A DNA stretch of 64,000 bases from Lineus longissimus (lineage: Eukaryota; Nemertea; Pilidiophora; Heteronemertea; Lineidae), in NCBI RefSeq assembly GCF_910592395.1, contig NC_088319.1, forward strand, positions 17,112,001 through 17,176,000, written 5' to 3'. Position numbers and translations under genes: made by a program. Position 1 is the stretch's first letter; each line of letters begins with the position of its first letter. This document shows positions 36,771 through 47,890 of the stretch, in pieces. The notes below the pieces were generated by a model, which was given only the letters and a program-made list of their open reading frames with translations, was not told the origin of the DNA and searched no databases.

Positions 36771-39700
36771 TTACATGGGCATACCGATTTCCCTAACGTG
36801 CCCTGTGTTAACGCGAGCAACGCCATACCCATGGCAACTCGGATACATCATAGCCCGGGCAACCTTTGTCCAATCATCTGTCGCCACATCATATGACCAA
36901 ACGTCAGTCCGTTCGGTTGTCCTTGGCGCATGTGCAGTGCGTGACATGTACGTCTGTTGCCCTCCGCAGACGTATAATTTCCCCGCCAGTGTAACGACAA
37001 CTGGCGATTTCCTATCTTCGGGAAACTCTCTCAGAAAACGCCACCTATTTGTGACTGGATTATAACATTCTACTGAAAACAAATCCGTTTTTACTTCCGA
37101 TCTTCCGCAGACGACGACAACCTGGTCCCCAAAGATTGCGACTCCAAATTCCGTGCGAGGTCTGAGCATGTTTTCTAAGAGCGTCCACGTGTTTGTTTCG
37201 AAATTGAACTGGAAGTTGACGCTCTGAACCTCATCTATGTATGTCTGTCCTCCAAGAACGAAAGCAAAATCTCGCCACCTGGCGGCACTGTGATGGTACA
37301 GACCAAATGGCATCGGCTTAACGACAGACCATTTGTTTGTATCAGCGTCAAAGAACTCGACTGATGACGTAGCGTTTCCGCCAGGGAAAGTCGCCTTTCC
37401 ACCAATAGCTAGAATATCTTCACCCCTTGCAACTGCAGCAAAGGCACAGCGTGGCGTAGTCATATTGGGGCAACGCACCCAGCTGTGAGTCGTTGGTTCG
37501 TACTTCATGACGTCACTAAACGCAGACGCAGCATCTTCGAAGTGATAATCCGAGTAGAATATTCCTCCGAGGAAATAGATTTGATTCTCTTCTGTCACTA
37601 CGACCTGATGGTTGTCAATCTTGTATTTGTGATCGAAAGATGGATGAGGTTCAAGCCCGAGGTACGAGGTTTTGGTCACGGGGTCAAAACACGTGAACGA
37701 GCGACAACTCGGAGGCCGACCACCACCAGCAAACACTATCATATCTCTCGCGTACATCCCAAGCCGACGCTTTGCATTAAGTTGAAAATCGTTTGCCAAC
37801 TCGAGGTCCGGTTCACTTGAAGTTGATTGGGTAGATTTAAATAACTTCACCATGGCAATGCGTCCGGTTAGAAACGCGTTCTTTGCTACAAGTGGTTCTT
37901 TACAAACGATGTCTGCAATGTATTCATCCGCAAGGTGAACTAGTCGGACTTCTTCCATTAGCCTGAAAAGACAGTTCTCGCGTTCTTCCGGATTATGTTT
38001 GATCCATTTCATGACTGCTTCGAACACGTGCGCTTCATTTTCAATGTCAAGGTCATCGTCCTTGATGACGTCAACCAAACTCTCAACCGGAAGTTTACCC
38101 ATTTGCTCCCCCAGCGCCAGCTTTTGGAAATGCTGCAAAATGAATGTTTTGGCTGCTTCTTTTAGGATCGCGCAGTCGTGAAACTCGCCGAAGGTGTAGA
38201 GATCTACACAGTTAGTCAAATCGATGTGTTTGTTCATGTAGTTCGCACACCTGTCTCGGAGAGTGAGCATCTGGAACATCCCGGATGTTATGATGAGATT
38301 TTGCACGTTGTCGTGGTTGATGTCGATTGATCCAAAGTAGCAGTAGTTGATGATGTCACCGACAGAGTCAGGGTCAAGGTCGAGTAACGGGATGACCTTG
38401 CTGTGAGTCTCCGCCATGTTGGCCAGAAACATCGCCCTGCGAAAAAGAGGTATACGCATGTTTGTCAAAATTCAACATTGAGGGAATATGGAGTAAAGGG
38501 CCGGGGCTTCTCTTCAAAAAAACTAAGAAGGACATTTTAATGTTATAAAAGGTCATGTTTATTTCTATAATTGCGCCGTAGGCAAACATGTCACCTCCCG
38601 CTGATACAGTTACTTAGCATTGCACATGAATCATTTATCTAATCATCGATGTATCTGGTATGATATTTTACACTGGGTCATATGAGGCACGTGGACTACC
38701 CAGTAAATCATACACATTACAAGAGATTACACTCTCCATTTCCGCAGCCCATTCGCTTCCGTGGCACATCCGCCTGCTTTGGCGGTATTTCCTCATTGTG
38801 CCTCTGATCACTGTCACTTGGAGGAGGCCCGTTAGTTGTGACGTCATCGGGACTGGCCGCACCCCTGTTTCGGTCACCGTTCTTCATATGGGAAACCAAA
38901 AGGGGGTCATTTGAGGCATTGCGAGCATAGTGCGTTAGACTGTCTTCTGCAATTTGTGCGGCATCGGGCCAAAAAACTGGACGTTTTTGGCCACCTTGAT
39001 GCAAACATTTGTCAATGCCCAAATCTAGTAAACATTGCAGAACAGCTTCCCTTCCATCTGCAACATCCAATAAGGAACCAATTTCTAGTTTAGAGATGGC
39101 ACCAGGACCTGAACTCGCAATAGAGTCTGACATGTCTTGTTTTGAAGATGCGTCCTGGAGGGAAAGTACCCAGTGGTCACAGTTAATGTTGGCGCCTTTT
39201 CCAACAAGAAACCGTATCATTTCGATGTCACCAGCTTCCGTTGCAACATGCAACGCTGTCAAACCATCTGTTTTCGTGAACGCATTCTCCGCCCCAGCTT
39301 CAAATAAACATTTCACTATTTCAAAGTTGCTTTGGAGAATCGCGTCATGGAGTGGGCGTACGTCCATGCTGTAAGCGGCATTCAGATCAGCACCTAACAC
39401 GTAGAGATATTTCACAAGATCCTGCCTGCCAAGTTTCGTGACCATGTGAATGGGTCGGTAGTCTTGGACACGCCCGGGGCTGGGGTTAGCACCAGCACAG
39501 ATCAGGAACTTCACCATCTGTAGGTTAGCTTGCTTGACAGCATCGTGCAAGGCCGTCACTCCTCGAGAACACCCCATGTCAACGCCAGCTCCAGCCTTCA
39601 CTAAGGTCCGAATGAGCCTCAGCCCTAGTGGCCGCGGGTCGGATTCCTTTCTGAAGTTATTTTCTAAAAGGTGATGAAGAACGTTGTGACCTGCTCCTCT

Positions 39701-42700
39701 CTCTGCATCGAGATCTACTTCAAGATTCGCCAATACCGCCGCCATCGTGAAATCGCCACGCGTAACAGCGTCATGAAGCGCTGTCATCTTGTGGTCATAG
39801 ACAGAATTAACATCAGATCCCAAATTTAACAACAGTTTCACCATCTCCGACTTCATCTTGTCGACAGCCTGATAAAGAACAGTGATTCCCTGTAATAAAC
39901 GACAGTCGTTGATGTCAGCGCCATGTTTCACCAGAGATTGCAACATGTCCACCTGCCCTCTTTTGGCGCAATCAATCAACACAGGGACGCAGAGATCAAA
40001 GCGGAAATTCACGTCAGCACCACATTTGACCAAGCACTCGAGAATTGTGCTATCGTTGCGAGCAAGCGCCAGACTCAGGGCCGTAATATTCATTCTTGGC
40101 GCATTGACATCGCCGCCATATTTGTGCAAGATGGCGACCAATTCCGTATCTTGCAATGCTACAGCTTCGTGGATGGCCGCACGACTCCCAAGTGTCCCAT
40201 TCATATCCGTCCCGAGTTTTGCCAAACACTCGAACACTTCTCCGTCATCGACCTTCATCAGGAGGGCGTGCAAGGGCAATGAAACATTATAATACTTCTT
40301 TGCATTGGCATTTGCACCGTGTATCAAGAGGATTTCTACAATGTCTTTCCTTTTTGCCGCTACTGCATCATGTAATGCGTTCACTTGGCAATAACAGGTG
40401 GTCACATCGGCTCCAAACTCCACGAGGTACTCCATCACTGATACCTGTTTTCTGTCTAATGCCAACGAAAGGGGTGAGATACCGGCGAACCTCATGTTGT
40501 TGACCTTCATACCTGATTTGCATAGAGCCTCGACAGCCTCTGGCTTCTGGAGTCGAACGGCAGTGTGCAGTGACGTCACACCTCTACCAAACGTGGCATT
40601 CATGTTCGCCCCAGATAGCACCAACGTTTCGACCATTTCTTTTTTAGCCGACAGATCTCCATCTGGGTCCAAAATGGCCGCATTCGAGAGCCTCAATATG
40701 GCGTCGTGAAGTGCCGTCACACCTTCCAAACACTGACATGCTTCATCTGGATCGTCTGCCGCTTTGAAAAGTGCCAGAGCAATATCTTCACCTTCCCCAG
40801 CTACGAATTTCTCAACGTTGAGTTGAAATACATTATATTCTTCAACTCTTGTGGCATTTAAATCAACCCTCAGTTCGAAATCGGATAATACTTTCACCAT
40901 TTTTATATCATCACGTGACACTGCATGATGAAGCGCTGTGACCTTGTGGCTATATTTGGTAGTAATGTCAGCTCCGAGTTTCAATAACAAGTTCACCATT
41001 TCGGACTTCTGTTTGTCAACAGCCTGATAGAGAGCGGTCACACCCTCGAGCAGGCGACAGTCATTGACGTCTGCCCTATGCCCGAGTAATTCCTTGACCA
41101 TTTCTGTATCTCCTACCCGTTCGGCAACAATCAAAGCTGGAACACAGAGGTCAAATCTGAAATTCACATCGGCGCCACAAGCAGCCAAACATTCAATCAG
41201 GTCTCTATCATTTCGTACAAAAGCCAATCCGAGGGCAGTAATGTTCATCTGCGGGGCTTGAATGTCGGCGCCATTTTGAATCAGCGCAGTCGGAGTCTCT
41301 CTGTCCTTCCTAAGAATGGCTTCATGAATTGCTGTCCCGCTGCCGAGTGTGGCGTTAAAATTAGCTCCATGCTTAGCGAAACACTGGAACACGTCGACAT
41401 CTGTAACCTTCATAAGCAGAGCGTGCAACAGTGGAGTCAGCCTCTCGTATCTCTTTGCATTCACATTGGCGCCATGCTCCACAAGTAAATGTACCATGTC
41501 AGCTCGTCCTGACTCAACAACATCATGTAGAGCTGTTACCTGACGATAGCTGGCGTTAGCATCTGCCCCAAGGTCTAACAGACATTTTATCACTGGTAGC
41601 TCATTTCGATCTATAGCTAACGTCAGCGCCGTCAAGCCAGTGAACCTCATGACATTCACGTCGACTCCTAACTGAAGGAGAACCTCTATTGCAGGGGAAA
41701 TCCCAAAATGAATAGCCCTTTGTAAGGAAGTCACTTCACGGTCAAATCTTGCGTTGATATCGGCACCAAGTTGATGCAAACATTCTATCGTTTCTATCTT
41801 CTCAGTCTGAACTCTCTCGAAAACAGCTTCCTCTGAATCTAATGTCTCCAACTCCTTGAATTCGGTTTCGCCAATAAGTTTCTTGTGAATAAAGTGAGTT
41901 GCTAACGCACCGACGGCACAGTGAAGCGGTGTCTTCCCAACAATGTCTGCTGTGTTCACCGATGCACCGAGGTCAACCAAGCCCTCTATCATGTCTCGTA
42001 TCCCTCGTTCCGCAGCATAGTGCAACACTGTCCTCTTTCGACTGTCCCTGAAACTATCTACCTCTAGACCTTCAGAAACTAGCCTTCTGATTTCTTCCAA
42101 ATTATCGTTCAGAACAGCACCGCAAAGATAAGAAAATGTTCCAGCAATAGTTTCTGGACTTTGGTTTTCATCTGTTTCGTCATTCGGCAAAGCAGCAGAC
42201 AATTCAGTGTCATTCACATGAATCGAATCAAGTCTTTGAACCTCTGGGTTGTCTTCTTCTGGAGTAGACGATTTCGAAATGACATTATCATCAACATATC
42301 CGATTTGTTCGAGGTCTGCAGTTCGAGGTCCAGCAGACGTTTTCGAAAGGTGATCATCAACATATCCGATTTGTTCAAGGTCTGTGACCTCCTTTCTTAC
42401 AGTTGATGAACCAGGTATGTCAACACCAACAGACCCAGTTTGTTCAAGGGCAGCAGTTTCCTTTTCTCCGGTAGATGACTCTGAAATGTCAACATCAACA
42501 GATCCGTCTGTTTCCTGTTTTGCAGCGGATAATTCCAGGATCTCTGCATCTCTGCATCCGCGAATTCCTTCTCTGGTTTCCATCTCTGGCACAGACCTTG
42601 CTGGCACTGAACACGCACCGGTGAAAGACGAGTCTTCCGAGTCAACAGGTTTCAATGTACCGGGATCAATTTCCTCTCCGGAATGTGTGTCAAGGGTGAC

Positions 42701-43712
42701 CAAAGAGCCCCCATCACGACTGTCAAGTCTCTGGTCTGCAACCATTCTGTCGACCACTTCTCCATCAATACCAATATCAAGGCTTCCAACTTCATCAGCT
42801 CTGTTGGCAAGGCCGGTTTGCTTGAGCACCTCAGACACCCAATTAGAACCAAGAGAAGCGAGAGTTCGAACGCCGTTCGATCCGGTCTCCTTCATGTCAT
42901 TGAACGAGTCAGCAACGTCGGTATCACAGCTTTGACAGACATGCGTTTCGTTTTCTAAAATAACGGAAGTGTCAGAATGAAATCCACGAACTTCTTCCAC
43001 GTTGTTGCCATTCGCAGCAAAACCTGATCGGGAGTTTTTCCGATCAGGACATCTCGAATCGGGTAATTGCAGACGTACACCAGTCGCTTTGCTGTCGTTC
43101 ATTTTGTCGTGCGTTTCTGATGCATCCATCGTTTGAAAGTTCGAAATTCGGTCATCTAGTCCTCAATTTCGCGAGCGACGCTGCAACAATAAACAAATAA
43201 CGCAACTGAGTACTCGAAATCAGCATTTATTTGTTTCAGAAAATACATATTATCATAACGATAAAAAGTCGCTTGTGGTTTACATACTGTACTTTAACAA
43301 TCCGGGGGTACAGGAATACAAGGAGGATGCTACAAAAAGAACGCTGGCTCTATTGGATGAAACAAACATTTAACACAAGTTCTTGTAACTGCATAAACTG
43401 CCAAGAGTGGTTCCAAGAAACCCGAGGAGAAGTTGAATGCTACTAATTTTTCTGAGGTTTTCTCTCCAAACGGGTGAAGCCCATTTTCGAAGGGTGGCGG
43501 AACACTTTGTTGAAAGTCAGTTTGCCCTTCTTGACTCACCTGAAGTACAGGCTGGAGGCAGCGAGGACGGCTCTATGGCATGGGAACTCCTTCCCTTCAA
43601 CGGTAAGGGTGACGTCCACTAGTTCCTGCTTTGTATAGAGGTCTTGGAGGCCTGTGACTAATGCTGATTGGAACTGGGCAACGAATTCTGACTGGTCTAT
43701 GGACATGGCCAT
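36771..43712 (-). CDS. BTB-BACK-kelch (KLHL) protein
   Basis: This is a probable substrate adaptor of a CUL3 ubiquitin ligase. Two coding exons, 43712-43540 and 38436-36771, join AG|G to give 612 residues. Exon 1 holds the start of the BTB domain (LVDVTLTVEGKEFPCHRAVL, ending SLYF); exon 2 opens RAMFLANMAE and completes it. A BACK domain follows (about 155-245), then about six kelch repeats (about 285-600) marked by IVFAGGG, IYFLGGI, ILAIGGK, FVLGGQ, VVVCGR and LYVCGGQ. The junction restores the standard BTB segment SLYFRAMF, which makes the 5.1-kb intron convincing. A pyrimidine-rich acceptor (CCCTTCAG) ends one base before the ATG, so at least one more 5' exon exists or is trans-spliced. 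The intron contains a whole ankyrin gene on the same strand. I could not assign a specific KLHL number. Confidence 0.9.
38558..38563 (-). terminator. Candidate poly(A) signal of nested ankyrin gene
   Basis: AATAAA on the minus strand, about 154 bases after the ankyrin stop and about 120 bases before kelch exon 2. It supports independent 3' end formation of the nested gene inside the kelch intron. Confidence 0.5.
38717..43129 (-). CDS. Large ankyrin-repeat protein with C-terminal CAAX-like box
   Basis: A single uninterrupted frame of 1470 residues. Residues 1 to about 330 are acidic, Ser/Thr/Glu/Asp-rich and probably disordered; about 205-285 hold four degenerate 22-26-residue repeats (LEQIGYVDD-type). 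From about 335 to 1360 there are some 28-30 ankyrin repeats (for example TVLHYAAERG, TALHDAV, HGANVNAK). Two blocks, about 462-775 and 847-1158, match each other repeat by repeat. After a linker the protein ends GCGNGECNLL, a Cys-N-L-L box; CAAX boxes ending in Leu are typical of geranylgeranylation, so membrane attachment is possible. The partner is unknown. The gene lies wholly within the kelch gene's coding intron, same strand. A strong acceptor (TTTATTGTTGCAG) ends at 43181, implying a 5' UTR starting at 43180. I recognise no named orthologue. Confidence 0.85.
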   Translation of the reverse strand: MDASETHDKMNDSKATGVRLQLPDSRCPDRKNSRSGFAANGNNVEEVRGFHSDTSVILENETHVCQSCDTDVADSFNDMKETGSNGVRTLASLGSNWVSEVLKQTGLANRADEVGSLDIGIDGEVVDRMVADQRLDSRDGGSLVTLDTHSGEEIDPGTLKPVDSEDSSFTGACSVPARSVPEMETREGIRGCRDAEILELSAAKQETDGSVDVDISESSTGEKETAALEQTGSVGVDIPGSSTVRKEVTDLEQIGYVDDHLSKTSAGPRTADLEQIGYVDDNVISKSSTPEEDNPEVQRLDSIHVNDTELSAALPNDETDENQSPETIAGTFSYLCGAVLNDNLEEIRRLVSEGLEVDSFRDSRKRTVLHYAAERGIRDMIEGLVDLGASVNTADIVGKTPLHCAVGALATHFIHKKLIGETEFKELETLDSEEAVFERVQTEKIETIECLHQLGADINARFDREVTSLQRAIHFGISPAIEVLLQLGVDVNVMRFTGLTALTLAIDRNELPVIKCLLDLGADANASYRQVTALHDVVESGRADMVHLLVEHGANVNAKRYERLTPLLHALLMKVTDVDVFQCFAKHGANFNATLGSGTAIHEAILRKDRETPTALIQNGADIQAPQMNITALGLAFVRNDRDLIECLAACGADVNFRFDLCVPALIVAERVGDTEMVKELLGHRADVNDCRLLEGVTALYQAVDKQKSEMVNLLLKLGADITTKYSHKVTALHHAVSRDDIKMVKVLSDFELRVDLNATRVEEYNVFQLNVEKFVAGEGEDIALALFKAADDPDEACQCLEGVTALHDAILRLSNAAILDPDGDLSAKKEMVETLVLSGANMNATFGRGVTSLHTAVRLQKPEAVEALCKSGMKVNNMRFAGISPLSLALDRKQVSVMEYLVEFGADVTTCYCQVNALHDAVAAKRKDIVEILLIHGANANAKKYYNVSLPLHALLMKVDDGEVFECLAKLGTDMNGTLGSRAAIHEAVALQDTELVAILHKYGGDVNAPRMNITALSLALARNDSTILECLVKCGADVNFRFDLCVPVLIDCAKRGQVDMLQSLVKHGADINDCRLLQGITVLYQAVDKMKSEMVKLLLNLGSDVNSVYDHKMTALHDAVTRGDFTMAAVLANLEVDLDAERGAGHNVLHHLLENNFRKESDPRPLGLRLIRTLVKAGAGVDMGCSRGVTALHDAVKQANLQMVKFLICAGANPSPGRVQDYRPIHMVTKLGRQDLVKYLYVLGADLNAAYSMDVRPLHDAILQSNFEIVKCLFEAGAENAFTKTDGLTALHVATEAGDIEMIRFLVGKGANINCDHWVLSLQDASSKQDMSDSIASSGPGAISKLEIGSLLDVADGREAVLQCLLDLGIDKCLHQGGQKRPVFWPDAAQIAEDSLTHYARNASNDPLLVSHMKNGDRNRGAASPDDVTTNGPPPSDSDQRHNEEIPPKQADVPRKRMGCGNGECNLL
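42270..42520 (-). repeat. Coding minisatellite in ankyrin gene N-terminus
   Basis: Four diverged units of about 66-78 bp recur in frame, encoding variants of LEQ(T/I)G(S/Y)V followed by a short acidic and serine-rich stretch. The words ATATCCGATTTGTTCRAGGTCTG are shared by the two nearest copies. The units keep the frame open despite length differences in multiples of three. Confidence 0.6.
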
Positions 43713-43767
43713 TCTGAAGGGAAAGGGAAATCTATAATCGACAATATACTGACTGTTGCGGTGTCTA

Positions 43768-43865
43768 CAGGTCCTGGAAGCCCGTATCTAAAGCTGATTA
43801 GAACTGGGCGGCGATTTGTGACTGGTCTGTGGCCAATCTGAAGGAAATGGAAACGGAATTTACCG
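43768..43865 (-). pseudogene. Decayed duplicate of kelch exon 1 start
   Basis: This stretch aligns with 43639-43738, which contains the start of kelch coding exon 1 and its acceptor: shared words include GCTGATT, GAACTGGGC and TGACTGGTCT. The copy has lost a few bases, including part of the ATG context, and has substitutions that alter the encoded N-terminus. It is a partial local duplication and not an alternative exon as far as I can see. Confidence 0.6.
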
Positions 43866-44818
43866 GTATATGTCTGTCACACCTTCTCAAATCCGAAATA
43901 CTCTTCCTCCACATTGACATGGTCGCCACTACCTCTTCCCTTACTCGTTCAGCACCGAATGGAAAGCGACTCGCGCCTGGTTCGGCTGCTTCTGAAGCAT
44001 CTTGACCCTCGATGTATTGACATTGCTCCGCTTCCAGACAACGAGTGTATGGGCGGAGGCTACGGAGGCAATACCGCTGGAAGTTCAGTATGCGTCTGAA
44101 GGCAACCGTTACGAATCTATTGAGATCTACAGATTTGGGCCAACGAAATCATGTAATGTTATTTTCCATACGCACTCAATGTTTGCAGCGATCATTAGTC
44201 GATTCTTGTTTGTTCATCGTTTACATTGTGAATGCATATGATTTATAGTATCATCAGAATAACGTGCTATATACTGGTATCATGCATTTCGCATTGTCGA
44301 GCTATGAGTTCAGAGAAAGAAAAACTACATAGGCCTACCTACCTGCTTATGATCGGCTACAGCTAACAGAACTAGGTCCTGTACATTAGTTGTAACAGAT
44401 TGTGCTCGTCGACCGGCATGCTTCCCCGAGAGGTATGCGAGTACTGCGCCAGCCAGGTGAGCGGCCAATCGCGCTCTTCTTCAGGTATGCAGGCCAAAGC
44501 AATCAGTGTATTCTTGCTTTGGGTTTGGGGTGTATTCTTGCTAGACCTCTTGCACATGCAGCTTGGAAGGACTACACTGATTTCTCTAAGCTCCAAGGTT
44601 CAGGTAGATGATTTGCATGCAGGAAATGTGCACTCGTTGTGTTGAAAAACATGGAATATGAACCGATGCTCACTAAACTAATGAAAGACGGCCTGAATAC
44701 CACTTCAGCCGAGGTGGCGTCTAGCTAGATGCTGCAATCTGTATCCTCACTGGGACTACGCCGGCTCTGCTTGGAGTGTGATGGACGGCTGACCAAGTGT
44801 GCTTGGAGGAGTCTGGTT

Positions 44819-44919
44819 GGAGTGTGTGTGGAGTGTGTGTGGAGTGTGTGTGGAGTGTGTGTGGAGTGTGTGTGGAGTGTGTGTGGAGTGTGTGTGGAGT
44901 GTGTGTGGAGTGTGTGTGG
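44819..44919 (+). repeat. 11-bp minisatellite GGAGTGTGTGT x9
   Basis: About 9.2 perfect consecutive units of 11 bases. Because 11 is not a multiple of three and the unit lacks stops, all frames are open through it, which creates several spurious open frames on both strands. Confidence 0.95.
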
Positions 44920-47890
44920 CGACACTGAAGCCAAGCGGCTTGCCATTGATGCCAAATTTCATTGGAAACCAGAAGAAGACCTCACACACATTTTCAACAA
45001 GGTTGCCATGACCCAAAACATGATATAGGATCTCTTTGAAGATAGCAGTATTTAATCGAGCCGAATTTGAACCTACTGCCGCCGTAAAATTGGGCCAATC
45101 AGTCTTGTAGTCTATTTGTTTTTAGATCCACCAGAGTGTATCCATGGCAACAAGAAGTGTATAGAATTATAAATTTTTGACTAACTACACGGTAATCCAT
45201 ATTTTCGTCATTTTTTATCAACTTATATGATTTAGACTCCAAAGGAAACTGCAAATTGCTGTCTCTGATCGTGAAATTGCTTCATTAAATATTAAAAGTA
45301 ATTACGGAAATGATAAATTTCATCAATATTTCCCTTTGAAATCTCGTTTCTATCTGCTTAATGTGCCTTTTACTGATAGACAGGGCTCTTATTTCGTGAA
45401 GGTTGACAGGTTGGCCGCCATGAGGTATACGTGGTACAGAATTGCGTTGATTCGTGAAAACACGGAGTAGCTATTTCTGAACATTTTTTAGAATAAAAGA
45501 TGTATTCTTTGCATAATTTGTGAGGATCCAAGAAAGGGAAATGACTTCGACATCTCTTCAAACCATTGTCACTTGATTGTCCATGAAAGGCCTTTGGGAA
45601 GTATCATGAATGTTGTCCTTTCAGAGCCCCCAAGGAAATGCTTGTTTAGGCATGTGTAAGAGACCTTACTGCTGGTGTGTATAGGATCAGACGCCATTGC
45701 GTCTGGTGTGGGGTTAGAGCAAGTGATCTTGACGACTAATTGTCCAAGTTCGGTGATCACAGCAAGCACAGTTCCGAGGAACCCCCCCCCCCCCCCCCAT
45801 CCCCGTAGTTGGATCATGCGAACATTTGCATCATTTGTCAGACTTGTCTGGAAAGGTACCGTCTGTGGAATAACTGACGAAATGAACAACGGCTCATCGA
45901 ATTCCGATCAATCATGCCTTTCATGTTTCAGACCCACTCAGCAATGCCGTGACACGTCGTTACAGTCGCAATGACAACTTGATTACTGTGATTAATTAGT
46001 GTTGATCACTCTGATTGGGTGCGTCCCCTGCGTGGTCTCATCATTCTCGGGGACGCTGGGGTGGGTATCTGTCTGTCACTCAGTCAGAGCATCTCGCCTT
46101 CTCGGGACACGATTAAATCAGTCTGGCAGTCGTACTTCTACGTTTAGAGAGGTTATTTTACGGAATTTTTCCGGAATCGACTTTGTTGTGTAGGCGGGAT
46201 ATCAATTTAAAAAATACCATATCGTTCTTGTATCGACTCCTCCTCGCCAACAGAGATCTGGCGAATGTGTCGATATTTGAGCAGTTGATGACCCTGAGCC
46301 GTGGTGTGAACTGCGATTGGAGGCACAGCCGCTCTCATCACAATCTTGCCACTTTCTGACTTCTGACTGGTAACTCTGAGTCGTTGTCTTGAAGTTGAAA
46401 TTTGGATACATTGGAAGCTTCCTGAACACTGCCTCGGAAGTTTAGGAGCGGAGTCTTCTTGAGACAGACCAACCAGGAGTTGTAATTCACGAGTGAGTAT
46501 AACCATCTTCAAAATACTGCATACACGTGTCGTGGAATGTTGCCTTCTTACCGTCTGATAATATCAGCATGGACTGCGAAAACCCGCATGGTCTCGGCAG
46601 GTTTCAAAACCGACTCTTATGTCAGTCAATGACGACACTTTACCTTCTCAGTGAAGAGGCTGGTGATAAGATGAAAGTGGGTAAAATATACAAAATAAGC
46701 CACGGTTTTTCCTATTTGATTCCTGACGCATATCATGTCTGTTAAAGTGTTTTTCACATAGATCTGGAAGTCTTTGTCGTCAGAGGGAATATCCGTCTCT
46801 CTCTTCCGGTAGTACGCTACTTGTGGCCAGATACTGAATGGTAATGTGTGTTGGCAGAGAGAATATCCTCTTTTCAGGGAGAATGCAGTTCACGGTGCCA
46901 CCTACTGTGTTCTCTTGTTTCACCAATAAAACAGCTAAAGCTTCGCTAATCATAGTACTTTGGCAGCAAACGATTACTGACGACATGGGACTCTGAAACA
47001 CGAGGCATAAAACAAAAGAGAATAGTTACTGTGGGACTTGATGATAACAATGACGCGACAGTTACATATCTATTAGTCCGGTAGTTGATGTTGGTGTTGA
47101 TAAAGACAGAGTCTTTCAAATAACCTGGCCCGTAGCTACATGTAGAGGGGCGGGCGAAGATGAATGTCCTCATAGGCGTCACTAAAATATGTCTTCTTCT
47201 TCCATTTTCCATCAGTTGTTACCAAAGGTGGACTTCATCGTTCGTACGGCTTGCCAAAACCTGCCCATTCTCACATGACTGAATAACTTCCAAGGTCTGA
47301 CCTGTCAAAAAGATATGACCGGTCATGTCGAAAGAACCCGTGCCAAATTAACGACATCCTCAAAGAAATCGTGCACACTTCTCTGAATATTTCATGAAGC
47401 AATCAGGGAAATAATTGCTCCTGTTGAGAAGAGATGCAGAAGACTCTTCTGGTGATAATTACCTATGTTTATTGAGTCGATGCTATGAGTTGCAGAGATA
47501 TTGATTTGCATATATTTATGTGTGCTTTTGACGGTGGTAGGTCAAGCGGATACGTATGCTTCGGGTCTCAAATATAACCATATGAGTAGGCCTATCTGGT
47601 AACGAGAAGAAATGCTGGTGAAGAAACAGAAGGACGACAGCATGGAGGGGGCCGGGGACTATTGCTTCGACCTCCTTTAATAATCAAAACGACGCCGTTT
47701 GGTTGACAGAACGACCCCCTTCCTGGAATACCCATCCCAATTCATTATTTGGTCTTCCTTGCCCAAAACAACTCAAGATTAAAAAAGATACTTTCCGAGT
47801 GGTCATCCAAAGATGGATATCTGGTGATGTCACGAAAAGAATAACATCTCATACACGGATCTTCGTTCCAGGTTAAAGAAACCTCACACG

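Larger units (their letters stand above)
43714..47890. other. Spacer upstream of kelch gene and of the cyclase
   Basis: About 4.2 kb between divergent genes. It should hold a 5' UTR exon and promoter of the kelch gene (minus strand) and the 5' exon of the cyclase (plus strand). I found a decayed duplicate of the kelch exon 1 region (43768-43865), a minisatellite (44819-44919) and C-runs near 45783. A 101-residue open frame at 46207-46512 (minus) matches no family and I do not call it. Confidence 0.4.

Noticed and set aside
39009-42958. Many plus-strand frames of 60-183 residues opposite the ankyrin gene
   Set aside because: Antisense shadows of a long repetitive coding frame.
44725-45028. 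Repetitive Cys/Val/Trp- or Thr/His/Pro-rich frames on both strands
   Set aside because: All frames are open through the 11-bp minisatellite, so these are artefacts of the repeat.
46207-46512. 101-residue minus-strand frame
   Set aside because: Plausible composition but no family, no splice evidence, and an alternative frame overlaps it; left uncalled.
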